A stretch of 64,000 nucleotides of DNA from Pogona vitticeps (GCF_051106095.1 NC_135786.1:24765001-24829000), one strand, 5' to 3'. Counted from the stretch's first letter, positions 23,734 through 34,690 are shown. Numbers and translations are program-made. The notes: a model not told the origin generated them from the letters alone.

Positions 23734-24167
23734 CAGTGGTGCCCCGCATAGCGACATGAATCCGTTCCGGATTAATCATCGCTATGCAAAAACATCGCTA
23801 AACGGGTCGGAAAAACCCATAGGAACGCATTAAACTTCGTCTAATGCGTTCCTATGGGGCCCAAACTCACCGTTCAGCGAAGTTCCTCCATAGCACCGCC
23901 ATTTTCGTGCCCTCGGTAAGCGAGGGCAGGGCGCGAAAACACTTGTGGTGGCCATTTTGGGCACCCGGTGGTCATTTTGGAACCGCGGATCAGCTGTTCA
24001 AAAAAACATCGCAATATGAAGATCAATAAGCGAAATGCTTACCGATCATCGCAATGCGATGTTTTACCATATAAAACATCGCAATGCGACCGCATTAGCA
24101 ATCTAAAAATTAGATCGCTATGCGGATTCATCGTTAAATGGTGCACTCGTTAAGCGAGGCACCACTG
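23734..24167. mobile_element. Mariner-type palindromic MITE, GTGGTGCC subfamily (copy 2)
   Basis: 434 bp, flanked by TA. The ends are CAGTGGTGCCCCGCATAGCG and TTAAGCGAGGCACCACTG. The centre carries CCTATGGGGCCC, GCGCGAAAAC and ATCGCAATGCGATG words. It shares its ends and internal word order with copies at 22545 and 29369. Confidence 0.92.
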
Positions 24168-24169
24168 TA

Positions 24170-25451
24170 CTCAAAATTAAAAGCAATTGCATTTCTGTTC
24201 AAAGAGTGAAGGAGCAAACAGCGTAATAAAACTACTTAGGGGGTATTTGTATTTAATCACTCAACCTTAGGTTACGGCCATGGGTGAGATACAAAGCATA
24301 CTGCAAAATTTAATTTAGAATTTAAAAATGTATGATTTTTCTTTGTTAAATTTATGGATTTTTTTCATAAAGGATGGTTATGGGGAACTATATATACAGA
24401 ATATTCTATAAACTGTAGTTGTTTAAAAAAACTACCTTTCTGTTGCACTTTGATTACAGCTAAATAAATATGTCAGATAAAAGTTACATAGTGAATGTAG
24501 CAACTCTGCTGCCCACACCTTATTTTTACAAGAGCATTTTAACTAAAAGTATAAAGTACGTTGTAACATGTCAGGGGGTTGTACTGCCAGACATGTCATG
24601 TCAAGATGATCAGCATTTTAATCCTGAAGAATAAATGCTAGTACTGTATAAGGATGATGCAAGCCCTTTGCCCAAAGAAAACAGTGCATAAAGTCATTTT
24701 GTGGCAGTTTGACAGGGAAGGACTGGAGACTAAAAATATTTCATAAACTAGGGGAAATGGCAGTTCACTTGAGCAGTTGCTTTGTTCCAATTTCTGTGTT
24801 GTTGATAAACATGACAGTAACTAACACCAAGTCAGAGAATCACCCTCCTTAATCCAAATACATTGCCTCATATGGAGTTCTTTAGCAGAAAACCTCATTT
24901 TGCATCAAGGTTATCATTGACTCAAAGATATCATAGTAAGGCAGGAAGATAATTTGAAGCAATATGTTAATCTGTCTATTGCCCAGAATACTCAAGCATG
25001 TACCCAGGCAGTTCTTTTGGTCAGGACAACTTGCTTAATCAAATTTTTTTCTTGTCAGGTGCTATATTTTCGCAGCAAGCAGTTTGTATGTTTGCTTGTT
25101 TGTTTAGTGTATGACATCAGCTTCCTGTAGAGCCTGTCAGCCTCTAGCTGACACTGGGAGTTTTCTTCTTTCCATGTTACTGGAATTCAAACTCCAATAC
25201 TAATACTAGTCACTAGTGTTTTCATCAAGTTAGCCAAGGAGGCTAACCATGCATTTTGTCATTAGTAAGGTTCCCACAACAACATGCTTCTTTCTGCAAG
25301 CAGACAACAACTTCAAGTTAGAATAAAATATATAAATATATACTTGGTCTTTTGCTCCTCCCTTTAAATAAGTTTGTAATTAACCAACTTAAAAACTAGT
25401 TTAACAAATAAAGAATACAATTTAAATCAATCTCTGAGTCACCAAGTTTTT
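24170..25451. other. Intergenic and likely FITM2 3' UTR
   Basis: The part next to the FITM2 stop is presumably its 3' UTR (minus strand). I see no clean minus-strand AATAAA in this stretch. TTTTAAT near 24615 would read ATTAAAA and is a weak alternative. Confidence 0.4.
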
Positions 25452-26067
25452 TTATAGACTACGATTAGATTTATGACCACTCAAGCTAGTTCTTCGAGGG
25501 GGAAGTCCAGGAGAAAATGGTTTCAAGTACCAAAACCTGTATGTTCCACACCAAGCTAAGAGGCCCACCAAAGTACCAAATACCTTTTGGGAGATATCAT
25601 GGAAATATACAGCAGTGGTAAAAAACATCCACACCCAGATCAGGAGCAAGCAACTCAATGCCAGGAATAAAATACTGACTATCCTTTGTAGTCTGGGATC
25701 CTGGGACGTTTTCACACTGTGCATCACAGTTATCTCCTCTGTGATCATTAGGATACAGTATGAGAGGAGGAAGCAGTGTCCTGAAATGTCAAAACCATGC
25801 CAGAAACCATGCGCTTGCTGGCACTGTTGTTTGCTGGGATGTTCCTTGAGCAGATGATCAAGATCTGATGATCTATAGCAGCTGCCGGTGAGATCCTCAA
25901 TGTGCAGGAATACCCCTGTGCATGCATACCAGATGGCAGTACCAGCCAACAGACTGCTGAGACGTTGAGCCACCACAATAGGGTTCCGAGTGACAAGATA
26001 GTGGGTGATGCCGATGAAAGGCAGGAGGAGAAACAGCGTCCAGGCCCAAGCAAATTTGACAAAATAG
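25452..26067 (-). CDS. FITM2: FITM2 exon 2 (coding part)
   Basis: The acceptor on the minus strand is CTCTCTGGCAG|C. The exon runs from YFVKFAWAW through VVAQRLSSLLAGTAIWY, EHPSKQQCQQAHGFWHG and the two conserved histidine segments, to LPPRRTSLSGHKSNRSL and a TAA at 25454-25452. It holds most of the transmembrane core and both catalytic histidine regions. Confidence 0.97.
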
Positions 26068-27569
26068 CTGCCAGAGAGAACATGAAGAGAACTATATTAA
26101 GCTCCTGGTAGGGATCAGAAGTATACTAAGAGAAGTTATCAAATGATCACAATTGCATCACATCTATGTCCATCTTAGCTAATATTTCTCAGTTTCTAGA
26201 TTCTAAGCACAACCTATCTTATTCTCCAGGTTCTAGATTGTGAGGTCTAAGCGACCTTAACATCTATATCAGCTTTTATCAGCCTCCCTGAGTGTTAAGG
26301 TCAACAGAACAGGCCTTTCTCACAGTCCTGCCACCATTACAGGTGCACTTGGTGCAGATACAGGAGAGGGATAACGAATATTTTAAATAAATAAAATTTA
26401 AATAAACCATTGTGCTAGGTATCTGTAGTCCCTGCAATAGGAGAATCAAGTAATTTAGTTTAATTTCAAAGTCCAACAAGAATCATTTCTCAAAACTGAG
26501 GTTAATTAAAAGACAGGTGAAACACAACCAGAAGGCTCAAACTGAGAGGCTGTGATTTCACACAAATTGCAAATAATGTATTGTGATGCCACATGGGCTA
26601 AGTGTCCTAAATAATAATTCAAAATTTGGAGTGGGGCTGTAACTTAGTGTGGAGTATAACTGTTGCAAGGAAACACAAAGATTCTGTTTTAGCATTGCCA
26701 GGTAGACATGATCCTGGAGAGCCACTGCTAATCATTGCACACAAGAGATGGGCAAACTGCTACCCTCCCTGTTTTGTATGGCTGCAACTCCCAGTATTTG
26801 TCAACTTTAGCCAAACTGGCTAAAACTGTGTGGTCCCACAGGAGGACCACTCATCATCAACCCTTGCTGTAGCCAAAACTAAAGCAGGTTGATTAAAGAA
26901 AAGGCAGTTTCTGAAACGCATATGCCCAGGAGAGAAGCCTTGATTCAAAGAAGAAAAACACCGAAGGTAGTGCCACACCTACAAAATATTTGGGACTTTG
27001 ATCTAACCAAGTTAAGCTACTGCTTTACTAGATTAACTAAATTGTTCCTCATTGTCAGCCTTCAGAACTAAACAGAACACACATATATGATAAACTGCAA
27101 TGATTAAATGACTGCTTTTACTCAATATATATATTATGATAAATAAATAGCAGTGATCTTCTTCATGGATCTTCGCCCCAATTTGCAGGAAAGAAATAAC
27201 ACGGTGGTCAAATGGCTCTCCCCCCCCCCTCATGCTAGCTACCAAGGCCACCTCCCCATAATCTGCCTCCCTCCCTCCAGCAAAGTAAGCCCCCTACTTT
27301 CGCCACAGCAAATCTCCCTCCCCCGTTCCCCATCGAAGTTGTCGCCCTCGCAAACAAGCTTTGGAGTACGAGCGAGCCCCGCTCCCCAGCCCTCACACGT
27401 TGAGGATGTTGCGCTTGTTGCTCATGTAGGATTCGGGCAGCGGCGCCAACTCCTTGACGAAGGATCCACCCAGCATGAGGGCAAAGAGACCCCAAGGCAT
27501 CAGTCGCCGTACTGCGCGGTTCACCAGGTAAGGCAGCAGGCAATGCGCGCAGCGATCCACGGACTCCAT
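25452..27569 (-). CDS. FITM2: Fat storage-inducing transmembrane protein 2 (acyl-CoA diphosphatase), complete
   Basis: Two exons, 27569-27397 and 26067-25452, joined by a 1329-bp GT-AG intron, encode 262 residues, which is the length I recall for human FITM2. Family landmarks are LPESYMSNKRNILNV at the exon junction, GFWHGFDISGHCFLL carrying the first conserved histidine, and TAVYFHDISQKVFGTLVGLL carrying the second. FIT2 proteins are ER membrane enzymes with a lipid-phosphatase-like active site. They cleave acyl-CoA and support lipid-droplet formation and ER homeostasis. Several hydrophobic segments agree with a multi-pass protein. The start is the ATG at 27569. Two in-frame codons just upstream (TTG, GTG) are not ATG, and starting at MESVDRC aligns with the human start. 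The gene points away from R3HDML and toward GDAP1L1. Confidence 0.97.
26068..27396 (-). other. FITM2: FITM2 intron
   Basis: Donor GTGAGG follows AACGT at 27397 and acceptor GGCAG precedes the exon at 26067. The valine codon is split GT|C. Inside lies an eroded hAT-like family-C copy near 26745-26872. The rest is AT-rich and unremarkable. Confidence 0.85.
26745..26872. mobile_element. hAT-like MITE copy (family C) in FITM2 intron
   Basis: GAGATGGGCAAACTGCTACC and GGCTGCAACTCCCAGTATTT match the left half of the family-C arrangement. The right end is eroded. Confidence 0.5.
27397..27569 (-). CDS. FITM2: FITM2 exon 1 (coding part)
   Basis: It encodes MESVDRCAHCLLPYL, then RAVRRLMPWGLFALMLGGSF and KELAPLPESYMSNKRN, ending in a split valine codon. 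It is GC-rich and lies inside the promoter CpG island. It covers the cytosolic N-terminus and the first membrane segment. Confidence 0.97.
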
Positions 27570-27950
27570 CACCAACGGCCCGGCGAGTTATCAGAGGGCA
27601 AAACCGAACTAGTGATCGCCGCCTCGCGAAATTCCCGGCCGCCGTAGTGCGTCACTGGGTACCACCCCCGACGGACAAACCGGCCCCGCCTTCTCCCAAG
27701 GCGCAGGCGCAGTTGGCCCAAAGCCGCTGCAATGGGGGCGGTGAAGGACGCCGCGCCGGTCGACTCAACAGGCGCGCGCACGGGAGAGCGCGCTCCGCCG
27801 CCTGCTGAGTCAGTAACTGTCATTTTAGCTGCGCCTGCGCGTAGCACTTAAAAGCGGCGTGGCCTGAGCTGAACCTTTTGGGTTGCAAGGACATATAGAA
27901 TTATTTGGACGCCGGTTCCACTGACCTGAGAGGCGGTTGCTTCCGTTCCG
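27410..27950. promoter_or_regulatory. CpG-rich FITM2 promoter and 5' UTR
   Basis: A sharp local rise in CpG density surrounds FITM2 exon 1. It contains two NRF1-like palindromes, GCGCAGGCGCAG at 27701-27712 and TGCGCCTGCGCG near 27830-27841. A MAF/NF-E2-type site, TGCTGAGTCAG, sits at 27803-27813. No good TATA box is seen, as expected for a CpG-island promoter. Motif calls are by eye. Confidence 0.7.
27570..27823 (-). other. Upstream ORF whose stop overlaps the FITM2 start codon
   Basis: An 84-codon frame from ATG at 27823-27821 runs without stops to a TGA whose final A (27569) is the first base of the FITM2 ATG (sequence TGATG). It is arginine- and alanine-rich and matches no family. It matters only if transcription starts upstream of 27823, which the sequence cannot show. 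Confidence 0.4.
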
Positions 27951-28170
27951 TTCGTTCTTTTAAATGGAGAGACTATCATGCAGACCAAGTGTAAAAAAAG
28001 CAGTTGTGGGTCTCGCCAGACAAGGCTGTCCTACATTAAGGCACCTGGGAACTGCTTTCAAGGTGGAGTTTCCAAGACTGGCAGGCAGATACAGGTCGAC
28101 GTTGCCTACTTGGCATGTGTCTTTTTACATCTGCCTGCTTTTAGCTGTTAAATAAATTACGCTGTTTGTT
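27860..28170 (+). other. Candidate short divergent transcript from the FITM2 promoter
   Basis: Just outside the CpG island, an ATG at 27964 opens a 63-codon frame (MERLSCRPSVKKAVVG...), ending in a TAA that overlaps AATAAA at about 28151. A TG-rich stretch (CGCTGTTTGTT) follows. The layout resembles a compact polyadenylated divergent RNA. The peptide matches no known family, so non-coding RNA is the likelier reading if it is transcribed at all. Confidence 0.3.
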
Positions 28171-28715
28171 AAAATGGGTGTCACAGTCCTATGTACGACT
28201 GGATAATAACAAAGGCACCCCAACCCACTCCATACCCAATATAAGGGCAATGCTCTAGGTCCATACAATGGTCCAGTCCAAACAGCCCGGTCCCCAGGCA
28301 TTATCACTTGAGTTTGCAGTTCTCTTGTGAAAAATGTAACATTTCTGCAGAGATAAGGAGAGGGGGCACATATAGGGCCCTAATTGACCTGTTTACTCAA
28401 AGCCTATAGAAATATTTTCTTCCTTTAGTCACAAATGCACTCATTCCTAATCATATCAAAGTATTTCGGAAAAGTATCACACTAAAGTTGAGCAAATAAG
28501 GGGGGGTGAAGTATTAGGGCATGTGAAAAAGCTAAGTACACTAAATGGCAAAACAAGCCTTTGCTCTACAGCCCTGCAAAATGTTTGGTGAAGGAGCTGC
28601 AAGAGAATATGCAGTATATACTCCTAGATGGTCTCAATCTGAGCCTACCTCAGTGGTTGGAGTGTCCAGGTGAAATCTTGGATTTCATTGAGATGTCTAG
28701 CTGTTCTGTACACGC
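28171..28715. other. Intergenic, no element recognised
   Basis: Nothing recognised between the FITM2 promoter region and the SINE at 28716. Confidence 0.45.
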
Positions 28716-29042
28716 TGCGTGTTACACCGCAGAAGCCTCTGTGCTGCAAGGTCAGAAGACCTGCAGCTGTAAGATTGAATCCACGTGATGGACTGAGCCC
28801 CGTCGCTTGTCCCAGCTCCCGCCAACCTAGCGTTTCGAAAGCATGCAAAATGTGAGTAGATAAATAAGTAGCACCACGGTGGGAAGGTAACGGCATTCCG
28901 TGTCTAGTTGCGCTGGCCATGTGTCCACAGAAACTCTTCGGACAAACGCTAGCTCTGTGGGTTTGAAACGGAGATGAGCACCACCCCCTAGAGTCAGACA
29001 CGACTGGACAAATTGTCAAGAGGAACCTTTACCTTTTACCTT
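28716..29042 (+). mobile_element. Sauria-like tRNA SINE (family A, copy 3)
   Basis: It carries CCGCAGAAGCCTCTGTGCTG, AAGATTGAATCCACGTGATG, CCCAGCTCCCGCCAACCTAG and GGTGGGAAGGTAACGGCATT, then the tail AGGAACCTTTACCTTTTACC. The head is slightly eroded. The copy is close in sequence to the one at 44166. Confidence 0.9.
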
Positions 29043-29104
29043 ACACTGTCCAGAGACACAACTATTCCATTTATCTGAAGAAGGGTGTTAAAATACAAAG
29101 ACTT

Positions 29105-29215
29105 GCAGAAAAACGTTCCGTTCCCCCAGCGAATTTGAATGGCTAAGTGGGGATTTGAACCCTGGTCTCCAGAGTTGTAGTCTGTCATTCTATCCACTAT
29201 GCTACATAGGCCTAG
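29105..29215 (+). mobile_element. L2-like tail fragment
   Basis: TGGCTAAGTGGGGATTTGAA, then CCCTGGTCTCCAGAGTTGTA and TCTATCCACTATGCTACA, is the conserved region of a tRNA/L2-type interspersed repeat. Related pieces occur at 32935-33055 and 58060-58200. Confidence 0.6.
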
Positions 29216-29368
29216 GGCATCCAATTATGGGGAGCAGTTATTTCTGCAGAATTTAATGGCAAGGGAGACTTGCTGAAGGTTTTAGAGAACTGCAGTAAAA
29301 AGGTGCATCTAACATTGTAACTGAAATGTTTAAACTGTTTTGCTGCTGTGTATTTATAAAGTACATTA

Positions 29369-29801
29369 AAGTGGTGCCTCACTTAACGAGGATAATCCAT
29401 TCCAGTGAAATCGCTGTACAGCGAAATCCTCATTAAGCAAAATAAAAAATCCCATTGAAATGCATTGAAAACCCATTCAATGTGTTCCAATGGGCTGAAA
29501 ACTCACCGTCCAGCGAAGATCCTCCATAGGGGCGGCCATTTTCAGTGCCTGTATAGCGAGGAATCTGTCCAAAAACACAGTGGGGAGCCATTTTACACAG
29601 TGGGCGGCCATTTTGAAGCCGGCAATCCGCTGTTTTAAAATCCTCATAATGCGAAGAATCGGTTCCCGAAGCAGGGAACCGATCGTCGCAAAGCGGATTT
29701 TTGCCATTAAAACATTTTGCGATTGCAAAAGCAATCACAAAACAGTCATCGTATAGCGGTTTCATCATTTAACGAAGCAATCATTAAGCGAGGCACCACC
29801 G
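29369..29801. mobile_element. Mariner-type palindromic MITE, GTGGTGCC subfamily (copy 3)
   Basis: 433 bp. The left end is AAGTGGTGCCTCACTTAACG (first base changed from the family's C), the right end is ATTAAGCGAGGCACCACCG, and TA lies on both sides. Interior words such as GCGAAGATCCTCCATAGG match the copies at 22545 and 23734. Confidence 0.9.
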
Positions 29802-29803
29802 TA

Positions 29804-32179
29804 TATGGATAGTACTATTTGCTTTATTTCTTGTTTTGTGTACCCTTCCCATCCTTTGTTTTTGTCTGACAAGATTTCCATTACTTGTTGCAACAAATTG
29901 TGGCTATTTAAGAAAAGCCAGGACTTCTATTTTTCAACATGTATCACTAAAAGCCTTAATTTTTTTAACTACTGGCAATCTGAGATATTTAAGGAGTCGT
30001 TATGATGTTCAATTTACATGAGTGGGCCTATGTAATAGGTTTCTGATGTTTGTGTTGTATCCTTTTGATTCCAAGCATAAGGGGTGGAGCTATTCGTCTT
30101 TGTTCATCTGTAAGCTGCTTAAAAATATTTTGAACAAACAAATACTGTACATTGCATTTCACACAAATGGAACCAAATAGTATGATGCTGAGAATATCAA
30201 CATTCTTTATTCCTGACTTTTAAAGATGTGGTATCAACAAAGAATAACTGATAATTTAGTGTAGAAAACAAAATGGCATGCTTTAACTCTGGATGGGTTT
30301 CTTAAGGATTGAGTTCTTCCCGAGTGTATCTGTATGCTAAACTCTTCCACCGAGTTCCTCCTCAGATTCTTCCAATGTCTGATAGTTTTTCCTGCTCAGG
30401 ACTGGTACCAATGTTAGTAAACTCATTCTTAGAGGAGACCTGTTCTGCTTCGTTGCTTCTCATGATTGCGGAAGGAGTTGTCTTTGGGCCTTTGGACTCC
30501 TCTGATTGATTTGGGTAAGTATTTATTTGGTGCTTTATTTCTGTGTTATTGCCTTATATTGCATTTTGTTATTAATTTAATTTGTTGTTTGTTTCTTTTA
30601 AAAGTTGTATAATGTCTTGCAAACCTGACTTGTGAACAAATCAATGTCTACCATACAAAAGCTGTGCACATGTACTTGAGGGTAAATATCCTTCAACAAG
30701 AAAGCATATGCAGGATACAAATAGATAGCAAAGGTGCTGGGTACTGATTGTCGAACTTGAGTTCATTATGGGTAGCTTTCTTAGAGAATTCATTCAATAG
30801 TTATCCAAGCTGCATATGCATGTATTACGAATAGAAGAGGAATGTTCCCGTATAAATAAGTTATATATCGATATCATGCCATTTCAACAATGAAAAAAGC
30901 AGGAGAATAAAAGAACAAAGCAGCATGGAAAGAGTTGTAACAGCCATGAACAAGTGTAATGCGTGCATTCATGCTGATTTCCACAGAGTGGCAGTATGTG
31001 GTTGGAAAATTAGACCGTTTCTCTGGAACTTGCTGAAGTGGGTTTTATAGTCACAAATACAAAACTACAAGAACAATAATCTCATCTGTGGTGCAAGTGC
31101 AGGTAATTTCATACCAGGATAAGCACTTTTAATTTGTTAATTTGTTTTAATTACCATGAGCACTCTGGATCCTCAGTGAACCAGGCAGAATATTTGTGTA
31201 TAAAGGCAACACTCATGTTCAATTACCAGCCTGGAATCTGTCAGCTGAACCCAGAACTGAATTGGGGGAGCGGGCTACTAACAAAATCTTAAGAAATCTA
31301 AGTGGATTATTGTTGGGAGAAGCTACTGGACAGATCTTCTTTGTCTGCTCATCTCAGTATCTTACCACTGCAATTATGAGGTGTAGAATCTTTCCTTGAT
31401 AGCATAAAAGAGGTGTTCCAAACGAGGGACTGTACTTTCACTATTTTTACCAATAAAATGCCATAAGGGAAGGTACATGGCTTTCTTTTTCTAATTTTTA
31501 AGTGGTGCCAGAAGAAGAGGCCATTAGACAACTCCATGTCTATTGAGAATACTGCTGGAACTGCTGGTACATAAATTCCCCCAAAAATCTAGAAGCTAGA
31601 TTTGAGGAAACTGTTATATATTATTGGGGGAAACCTCACCTGCAGTGCTGTTACAAGTTGACATTGCATGTAATAAGCCTTGTGAACTTTGAAGCTTTCT
31701 AAAGGATATCATCAAGACCTTTTTTATTCTCAGAATATAGCGATACAAGAGGAAAGGAGCAAGCATTGCCAATTTTTCCAACTATCAATTAATTCTTAGA
31801 TTATAAAAATGTAGAAGCCTATTTATTCATTCCGTAACAAAACGTATTAAATGCCAGACAGTGCAAACATTGGAAAAGATCCAGACATTGTAGCTAAATA
31901 ATAGCTTTGTATCAAGGAAAGTAAAGTGTTATTGATTAATTCCAGATATCGATTGTGTCACCACAAGCATGGCTGTCTTCATGGCTAATCTACAAGTGTA
32001 ACAATAGTATGAAAGTTCATGCTTCCCCACTGCTTTTTTCCTTTTCTTTCTTTTTTGGTAGCAGCATTGATGGAATCTGAAATGTTCACACAGGTTTTTT
32101 GTACCACCTTGTGCCCTACCTCACAATGTCTGTCTCAAAATAAAAAGATAGGAAGAACTGGATTATACCATAGATCTAT
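29804..32179. other. Intergenic, no gene seen
   Basis: A 2.4-kb AT-rich stretch. Frames at 29805-30021, 30309-30509 and 31196-31399 show no recognised family. No repeat was confidently identified. Confidence 0.45.
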
Positions 32180-32490
32180 CTAAACTAGAATTTGATCACA
32201 CAGTGGTCAGCCAGACACCCACAGAAAGCCCACAAACAAATGACAGCATAATCTGTCATGACTCGTAGCCATTGATGATACAGAGGCACACTGTCTTTGG
32301 TAATGGACAGAATATAATCCATCAAGATGGATAGTTCCTGATTGTCTCCATCTTCTATCAATCTGTCCAGTTCTTCCTTAAAGCTGTTCAACTCAGCGGG
32401 TAAACTATGCATTGTATGAAAACTTAATTCCTCTCATCTATCCTCAACCTTCCACCAATACAGCTTCAATAGTTGTCCTCTGGTTCTAGT
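32180..32490 (-). mobile_element. CR1/L3-type LINE 3' fragment
   Basis: The minus strand reads AACTATTGAAGCTGTATTGG, then GAGGAATTAAGTTTTCATAC, CAATGCATAGTTTACCCGCT and AACAGCTTTAAGGAAGAACT. It then reads CTATCCATCTTGATGGATTA and AATGGCTACGAGTCATGACA. This is the order of the conserved 3' part of CR1-type LINEs, whose ORF end encodes FKEELDRLI-like peptides. The copy is old. Confidence 0.7.
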
Positions 32491-32624
32491 ACTGAGAGCA
32501 ACAACGGGGCTAAAGATATATGTATCTTTATAAAAACACAATAGACACAAAAATGAATCAAGCATTTTGCAAAGTTCTTAGGACTTTCCCTATATTTGTC
32601 ATCTATTTATTATATACCCTCTTT

Positions 32625-32877
32625 CCCTGAAAATAAGACCTAACCTGAAAATAGGCCCTAGTGTGATTTTTCAGGATGCTCATAATATAAGCCCTGTCCC
32701 AAAAAATAAGCTCCGGTTAAGTGAAACCTCGCCCTCCACCATTGCCCAGCAACCAGAAGAAGATGACATGACTGTATTTGAATAAATGTAGATTGTTGTA
32801 CATGAAAAAAAAACATCCCCTTAAAATAAGCCCTAATGTGTTTTTGGACTCTGTCTTATTTTCAGGGAAACACAGTA
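32625..32877. mobile_element. Palindromic MITE with CCCTGAAAATAAGAC ends
   Basis: 253 bp. The left end is TACCCTCTTTCCCTGAAAAT followed by AAGACC, and the right end is the inverse GTCTTATTTTCAGGGAAACA followed by CAGTA. Internal AATAAGCCC and AATAAGCTCC words repeat the end motif. There is no coding capacity. The ends read like those at 33069 and 35220. Confidence 0.88.
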
Positions 32878-32934
32878 TATGTTCCTCCATTCCTCAAAAG
32901 AGATCAAAGTAATCTACATGTTGCTGCTCATCAC

Positions 32935-33055
32935 CAAATCAACAACCCTGTGAGGTAAGTGATGCTAAGAAAATGTGGCTGCCCAAAGTCACTCAGCAAG
33001 ATTAAATGGCTGAGTGAGGATTCGAACCTTTATCTCCTAAGTGCCAAAATATAAG
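32935..33055 (+). mobile_element. L2-like tail fragment
   Basis: ACCCTGTGAGGTAAGTGATG, then GGCTGCCCAAAGTCACTCAG, TGGCTGAGTGAGGATTCGAA and CCTTTATCTCCTAAGTGCC follow the order of the L2/MIR-like core and tail region. Confidence 0.6.
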
Positions 33056-33068
33056 CTGCAATCATATA

Positions 33069-33324
33069 TACTGTATTTTTCCATGTATAAGACTATACTT
33101 TTGTCTAAAATTTTTAGACTAAAAATTGAAGGTCGTCTTATACACAGAAGTAAGCTGAGGAGAGAAAAAAATAAGTGGAGGGGAAAGCAGGGATCAAAGT
33201 GATCCTGCAGTACTTTGATCTCTTTCCCCCTACACTTGCTAAGCCCCACTTAGATTTCTTAATTTTGGGTTAGAAAAGGGGGTGTCTTATACAAGGGGGC
33301 ATCTTATACACGGAAAATTTGGTA
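33069..33324. mobile_element. Palindromic MITE with GTATTTTTCCATGTATAAGAC ends
   Basis: 256 bp. The left end is TACTGTATTTTTCCATGTAT followed by AAGAC, and the right end is GCATCTTATACACGGAAAAT followed by TTGGTA. A second inverted pair lies inside (GTCTTATACACAGAAG and GTGTCTTATACAAGG). The ends follow the same pattern as the large GC-rich element at 35220. Confidence 0.88.
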
Positions 33325-34624
33325 GATATTTGGAAGAAACTTCAGTTTAATTGTGGTATTCATACATGGAACAAGCACCAAATATGCTGGAGCAAATACT
33401 AAGGCTCACCAACCTCCCCAGTTCTCTAAAGAAAAGGTGGAGTTAGGTGGCTAACGTTATGCTCTTTGTTATCCCTCATGAGCCTGTTTGATATACGTTT
33501 TGATCTTAGTATCCAACAAAGATGAAGCAACTAAGATCAAGCAACTAAAACTGTTCTGACTTCTACACATCTCATACATCTCCATCCATTCTCAGGTAAG
33601 AATTCAAGGGTAACAGGCAGCATTATCAGAAAACACTGTGACAGGGTACCAATCCTTGTTTTGAACCCATGTGCATAGGACTGGATTATAAAACATCTTT
33701 AACTCCCACTGGGTTCAAGGAGAGAACCAAGCATGTGCTTAAGTATTTCTACTGTAATGAAGGCAAGACATAATGCACTTTACTTTGGTTGGATTTGTTC
33801 AGTCTTTATTTACCTATTTCTGACTCTTTACGTCCTGTCCTCATCCTGAAAAATCATCAAGCAAGAAAGATTTTGAATGTCATTCCTGACAGAAAAGCTT
33901 TAAAATTAGTATAGTTTTATTGCAATCTGATTTTTGCATGTTTACTTGAAAATTACTACTATCCAGTTCTGTTAAACTGCTGTTTCCAGCAATGTTCATC
34001 AGATCATGACATTCACTCACCCTCTATACACTGCAATTGGCGGGGGGTGGGGGAGAAAGAGGAGATGCCATTTCATCAATCTGTGCAGTCCTGAGAGGCT
34101 GAAACTATGTCCAGAAAGAATGCATTTGTCATCTGCTCTGACAGCAGCTCCTCTCCAGGGAGCTAATACTGAAGCAAATGACAAATGATCTCTTTGTAAA
34201 GATAGCCACAACAGGTGAGGGCTGCACAAGCTGGAAAGAATACAGATAGTAGCATGCAGTGGTAGCAAAGGAGGTTAGCAGAAGTCAATAATTTAAACTG
34301 TAATCCTAGTGCAAGCAAATTGTGAAAATTCTACACATGACAAAGGAATAAGTAGGTCTGTGTCTGCTTATTGGGGAGGGAAGGAGCTATATCTCTAAAA
34401 TAAATTATTGTTGATAAGAAATAATAAAGATATACATGTCAGTCCCTTACAGCTTAAAGGGTATATTATGGTAAAGTAAAATATCATGCACATTTGATAT
34501 CTCCTCCCCTCCCATATACTGTATTATCCCAAACCTAACAGTTAATGTGTGTTGAGGTCCTGAATACCATGTGTTATATCTTGCTCCTTAAGTCTTTGCT
34601 ACTCATTTGCCTTGTTTTTCTAGA
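33325..34624. other. Intergenic, no gene seen
   Basis: AT-rich. The overlapping opposite-strand frames at 34006-34268 match nothing recognised. Confidence 0.45.
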
Positions 34625-34690
34625 TAGCTGAGTGGTTTAGATATGGAAGTTTGATTCCCCATTGTGCCTCCTTAGCAGGAACTAGAGTTG
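34625..34690 (+). mobile_element. tRNA-derived SINE (family B), head fragment
   Basis: GATAGCTGAGTGGTTTAGAT, then GATTCCCCATTGTGCCTCCT matches the first 60-65 bp of family B. The rest of the SINE is missing. Confidence 0.6.

Noticed and set aside
27235-27647. Overlapping frames in the GC-rich FITM2 first exon region
   Set aside because: They are in other frames or strands of FITM2 exon 1 and its CpG island; only the frame starting at 27569 matches the FITM2 family.
30309-30509. A frame, and its reverse-strand reading, that looked briefly like a degraded gene piece
   Set aside because: No family could be named, no splice sites fit, and the reverse reading is interrupted.
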